In this document: one piece after another, positions 61,316 to 64,000 of the stretch
How the letters are laid out: each line of letters opens with the position of its first letter
Numbering within the stretch: position 1 is the stretch's first letter
Assembly (NCBI GenBank): GCA_009760855.2
Contig: WPIO01000114.1
Coordinates: forward strand, 728,501 to 792,500
Reading direction: 5' to 3'
Origin: Cristatella mucedo
Lineage: Eukaryota; Bryozoa; Phylactolaemata; Cristatellidae
DNA length: 64,000 nt
Notes under the pieces: model-generated
The model's input: the letters and a program-made list of their open reading frames with translations, nothing else
Database searches by the model: none
What the model was told of the DNA's origin: nothing
Position numbers and translations under genes: made by a program

Positions 61316-62100
61316 TAACACCCCATCCACCCCATGGGCTCTTTTAAGATAGGAGAGACTTTGCAATATGGTAAGCAAGATAGCATATTGGAGATAAAGA
61401 ATTTATCACTACAAGAACTAGCAGAAGGGGAGATGTGCATGAAGTAAGGTCCAAAGCATAATATCATATCCAGGCAGCTGGTCTAGCGAGTCTGGCATGG
61501 ATCTCCAAAGTGTCAATTTGAAGGACGACCTTCATGGTGATACAAAGAAGTAAGTTGACAGTCTGTTTCATAGGGGCTACCAATAGGGGCAACTACGCTT
61601 TGAACAGATGCCGGCTTGTACACAGCCAATGAATGCCCTTAGTGGATCGAAGCTCTTGCTATGCTGGCTGGCATTGTTGCGACAGCAGCAGCTTTGTCTC
61701 ATGAAGCCAAGCTGAGGCCTTTTCCCACACATTCGGTGCCCTGCTTGCCATTTGTCATCCTTTGGCTGGATGAGTTTTTTTGCTACCAAGGGCTATGATC
61801 CGGCCAAGGATTTCCCGTGTGTCAGCAGGCAGCCTCTGATCTCAGACAAAGGTAGCAAGCAGCACACAAAGGCAGTTCGATTCTGACGTCATAATCCCCC
61901 CCACAGGGATTCAAGGATTGTCCAGTTCAGGAGACAGCCTGCACAGCAGGAGTGCACCCTGCTAATGTATGCTAATAAATGTACGAACTCAACGACTTGT
62001 ATCGAGTTCCATAGTGTTTTAAGTGCTTAGACTTGCACACTCACAGTTGTTAGGTAACTCGTTCTAAAGCACTGGCAGCCACCGCCCACATATGTAGGTA
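61316..62100. other. No recognised gene
   Basis: Short frames only, no repeat family seen. Confidence 0.45.
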
Positions 62101-62106
62101 AACCTA

Positions 62107-62559
<453 letters not shown>

Positions 62560-62560
<1 letters not shown>

Positions 62561-63365
62561 CAGTTCCGTCAGTTGATTGAAACGCTCTTCGTCGTACAGC
62601 ACTGAAAACATATGCACGAGGTGTTTTAGTATTTTCTATTATCAGTACAAAGATTATACATTCACTAATGGGTATATAGGTATGTATGTGTATTCATACA
62701 TACACACACGCACACGCAGGCATACACGTGCACATTTGAAACACGAACAGAGTGACATGTATGAAAGAATCTGGCTTCTCTTTGATTAGCTCGAGTTAGT
62801 GCCATAAGTCTGGGTCTGGCATGCAATAGCATTTAGTGAGGCTTCGCTGCCATTGGCAGTAGTTGGCTGTACTTGGGGCAGGCAAGCAGTCGCAATGCTG
62901 ATACAAGCGAATGGCACAAATTTGGGCCCCCAGTTGATGTGAGAATTCCTGCTATCATCACGGTTTTTTGCAAGTTCCGCCATTTGAGCTCTGAGGCTTG
63001 GAGTCTTGGAGCAGCTTGAGCTGTCTCCCGGTACATCTACGGCTGAGGCCACAGACTTGAGCCACTGACGTCTTTGCATCCAGCAGTCTTACCTGTTTTC
63101 ACTAAGCAGACTCTGTTCTATGTTCTGTGCAGACACTTGCTACTGCCTCACCTGAAGGCTAATGGGTGGAGGGAAAGAGAGGTGTTCGTCACATGGGGAA
63201 TGCTCTTGAAGCCGTGGCAGTCACAACTCATCGGCAGCTGGTCTATCTGATGATTTTAGTTAAGATGCAGTAAGTGCACTCACTCACGTGTAGAATCAGC
63301 TAGTCATGACCTAGAGCCTTGCTTCAAGAGGATTCGTCGCTCTAGGAAGAGACATATATAAAAAA
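62560..63365. other. No recognised gene
   Basis: No coding block recognised. A 97-codon minus-strand frame (63079-62786) has no visible domain. Confidence 0.4.
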
Positions 63366-63508
63366 TATAATTCATATTGTATAGCACCCCAAGAGAACTT
63401 AATTTCTGTTCAGGCGCTTCACATATGCCTCGGGGCTCGAGCCTACGATCTCAGCCAGGCCTTGGTCGAGGCGAGCACCTTAACCACTGGACCAAACCGG
63501 ACATGCGA
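63366..63508 (-). mobile_element. SINE-A, minus strand, well preserved
   Basis: Inverted tail ATTCATATTGTATAGCACCC, AAGAGAACTTAATTTCTGTT, CGGGGCTCGAGCC and the head GCACCTTAACCACTGGACCA. It is a mirror of the copy at 57563-57703. Confidence 0.85.
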
Positions 63509-64000
63509 ACCCTTGGCTCACCGCACTTGTACCTCCAGGGAAAAGGGAACAGGACGTGAAGAGTAGAGAGGCAATGCAGGTACCATGCAGGCTGACTGCT
63601 TACAGTACACTACCAAAGACAGCAGGGTACAGGCGAGACCCATTCTGATTGCACCGATAAATAAATGTACGTCAATCTGACGAGGACCCATCAGCCACAA
63701 ACAAGATGGGACAAATCGTTACAGATTTGCTTAACAGCTCACTGCCCACGGTCTATTAGCATAGGCGTGCAGCTGCCCACCAATATTAAATCATGCACTG
63801 AAAAACACCATTGGGCTCCACATCGTCGCTAGGACAGGCAAAACAGCTCCGTTGGGACTGGCTGCGTAGCTAGTCTCGGGAACACAGACACAGGCAGCTT
63901 ACTAGAGTGGTGGCCTCGGTAGTGCAGGTATTCGACAAGAGTTGCCTGCTTGAATGCCCGTCTCCATAACCCTACATGTCTACCATAGTGAAGGGTGAGC
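63509..64000. other. No recognised gene
   Basis: Nothing supportable to the end of the window. Confidence 0.45.

Overview
This window comes from an animal (metazoan) nuclear genome, probably a marine invertebrate, but the sequence does not settle the taxon. The evidence is one well-conserved multi-exon gene with GT-AG introns, dense non-LTR retrotransposon debris, tRNA-derived SINEs, long dinucleotide and tetranucleotide repeats, and no prokaryotic gene organisation. Most open frames in the window are retroelement fragments or readings through microsatellites.

The one convincing host gene is on the + strand, from about 31.46 kb to 56.02 kb. It encodes a PLD3/PLD4-type protein: a type II membrane, endolysosomal, phospholipase-D-fold protein. 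I could rebuild nine common exons (36606-36729, 37087-37267, 46578-46692, 47190-47323, 48897-49103, 49264-49409, 50500-50653, 51128-51227, 55794-56017). They join in frame with matching phases and carry both HKD catalytic motifs. Two different upstream exons (31463-31694 and 34958-35180) each begin with an ATG, encode a soluble N-terminal tail, end in phase 1 and would join the same transmembrane exon. This suggests two promoters giving two cytosolic tails (538 and 535 aa products). The order is tail, transmembrane helix, glycosylated lumenal domain, HKD1, HKD2, then stop.

The rest is mobile and simple-sequence DNA. LINE family 1 (L2-like; endonuclease plus reverse transcriptase; 3' end is a GCGCC...GGGCGC hairpin followed by ATT repeats) is present in dozens of copies. 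The longest is on the minus strand at 9498-12765. LINE family 2 (related L2/CR1 group; 3' end with ACATT-like repeats) has its best copy at 14478-15660 on the minus strand, and is twice nested inside family 1. SINE-A has a tRNA-like head with a GGGCTCGAGCCC B-box region and a tail resembling the family 1 hairpin, so it probably borrows L2-type machinery. SINE-B is a second tRNA-like family with a different 3' end. One mariner-like inverted-repeat element lies at 42602-43150 in the third PLD intron. Several LINE 3' ends sit head-to-head as inverted pairs.

Layout: 0-13 kb is almost all LINE mosaic, with a GC-rich insert at 6.65-7.39 kb. 13-20 kb is mixed unique sequence with LINE 3' ends. 20-31 kb is LINE and SINE debris. 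31-56 kb is the PLD gene with repeat-filled introns. 56-64 kb is downstream sequence with a 178-bp tandem duplication, two weak candidate exons near 59.3-59.7 kb, degraded LINE pieces and a compound microsatellite at 62.1-62.6 kb. I found no CRISPR array, rRNA, genuine tRNA gene or bacterial-type operon.
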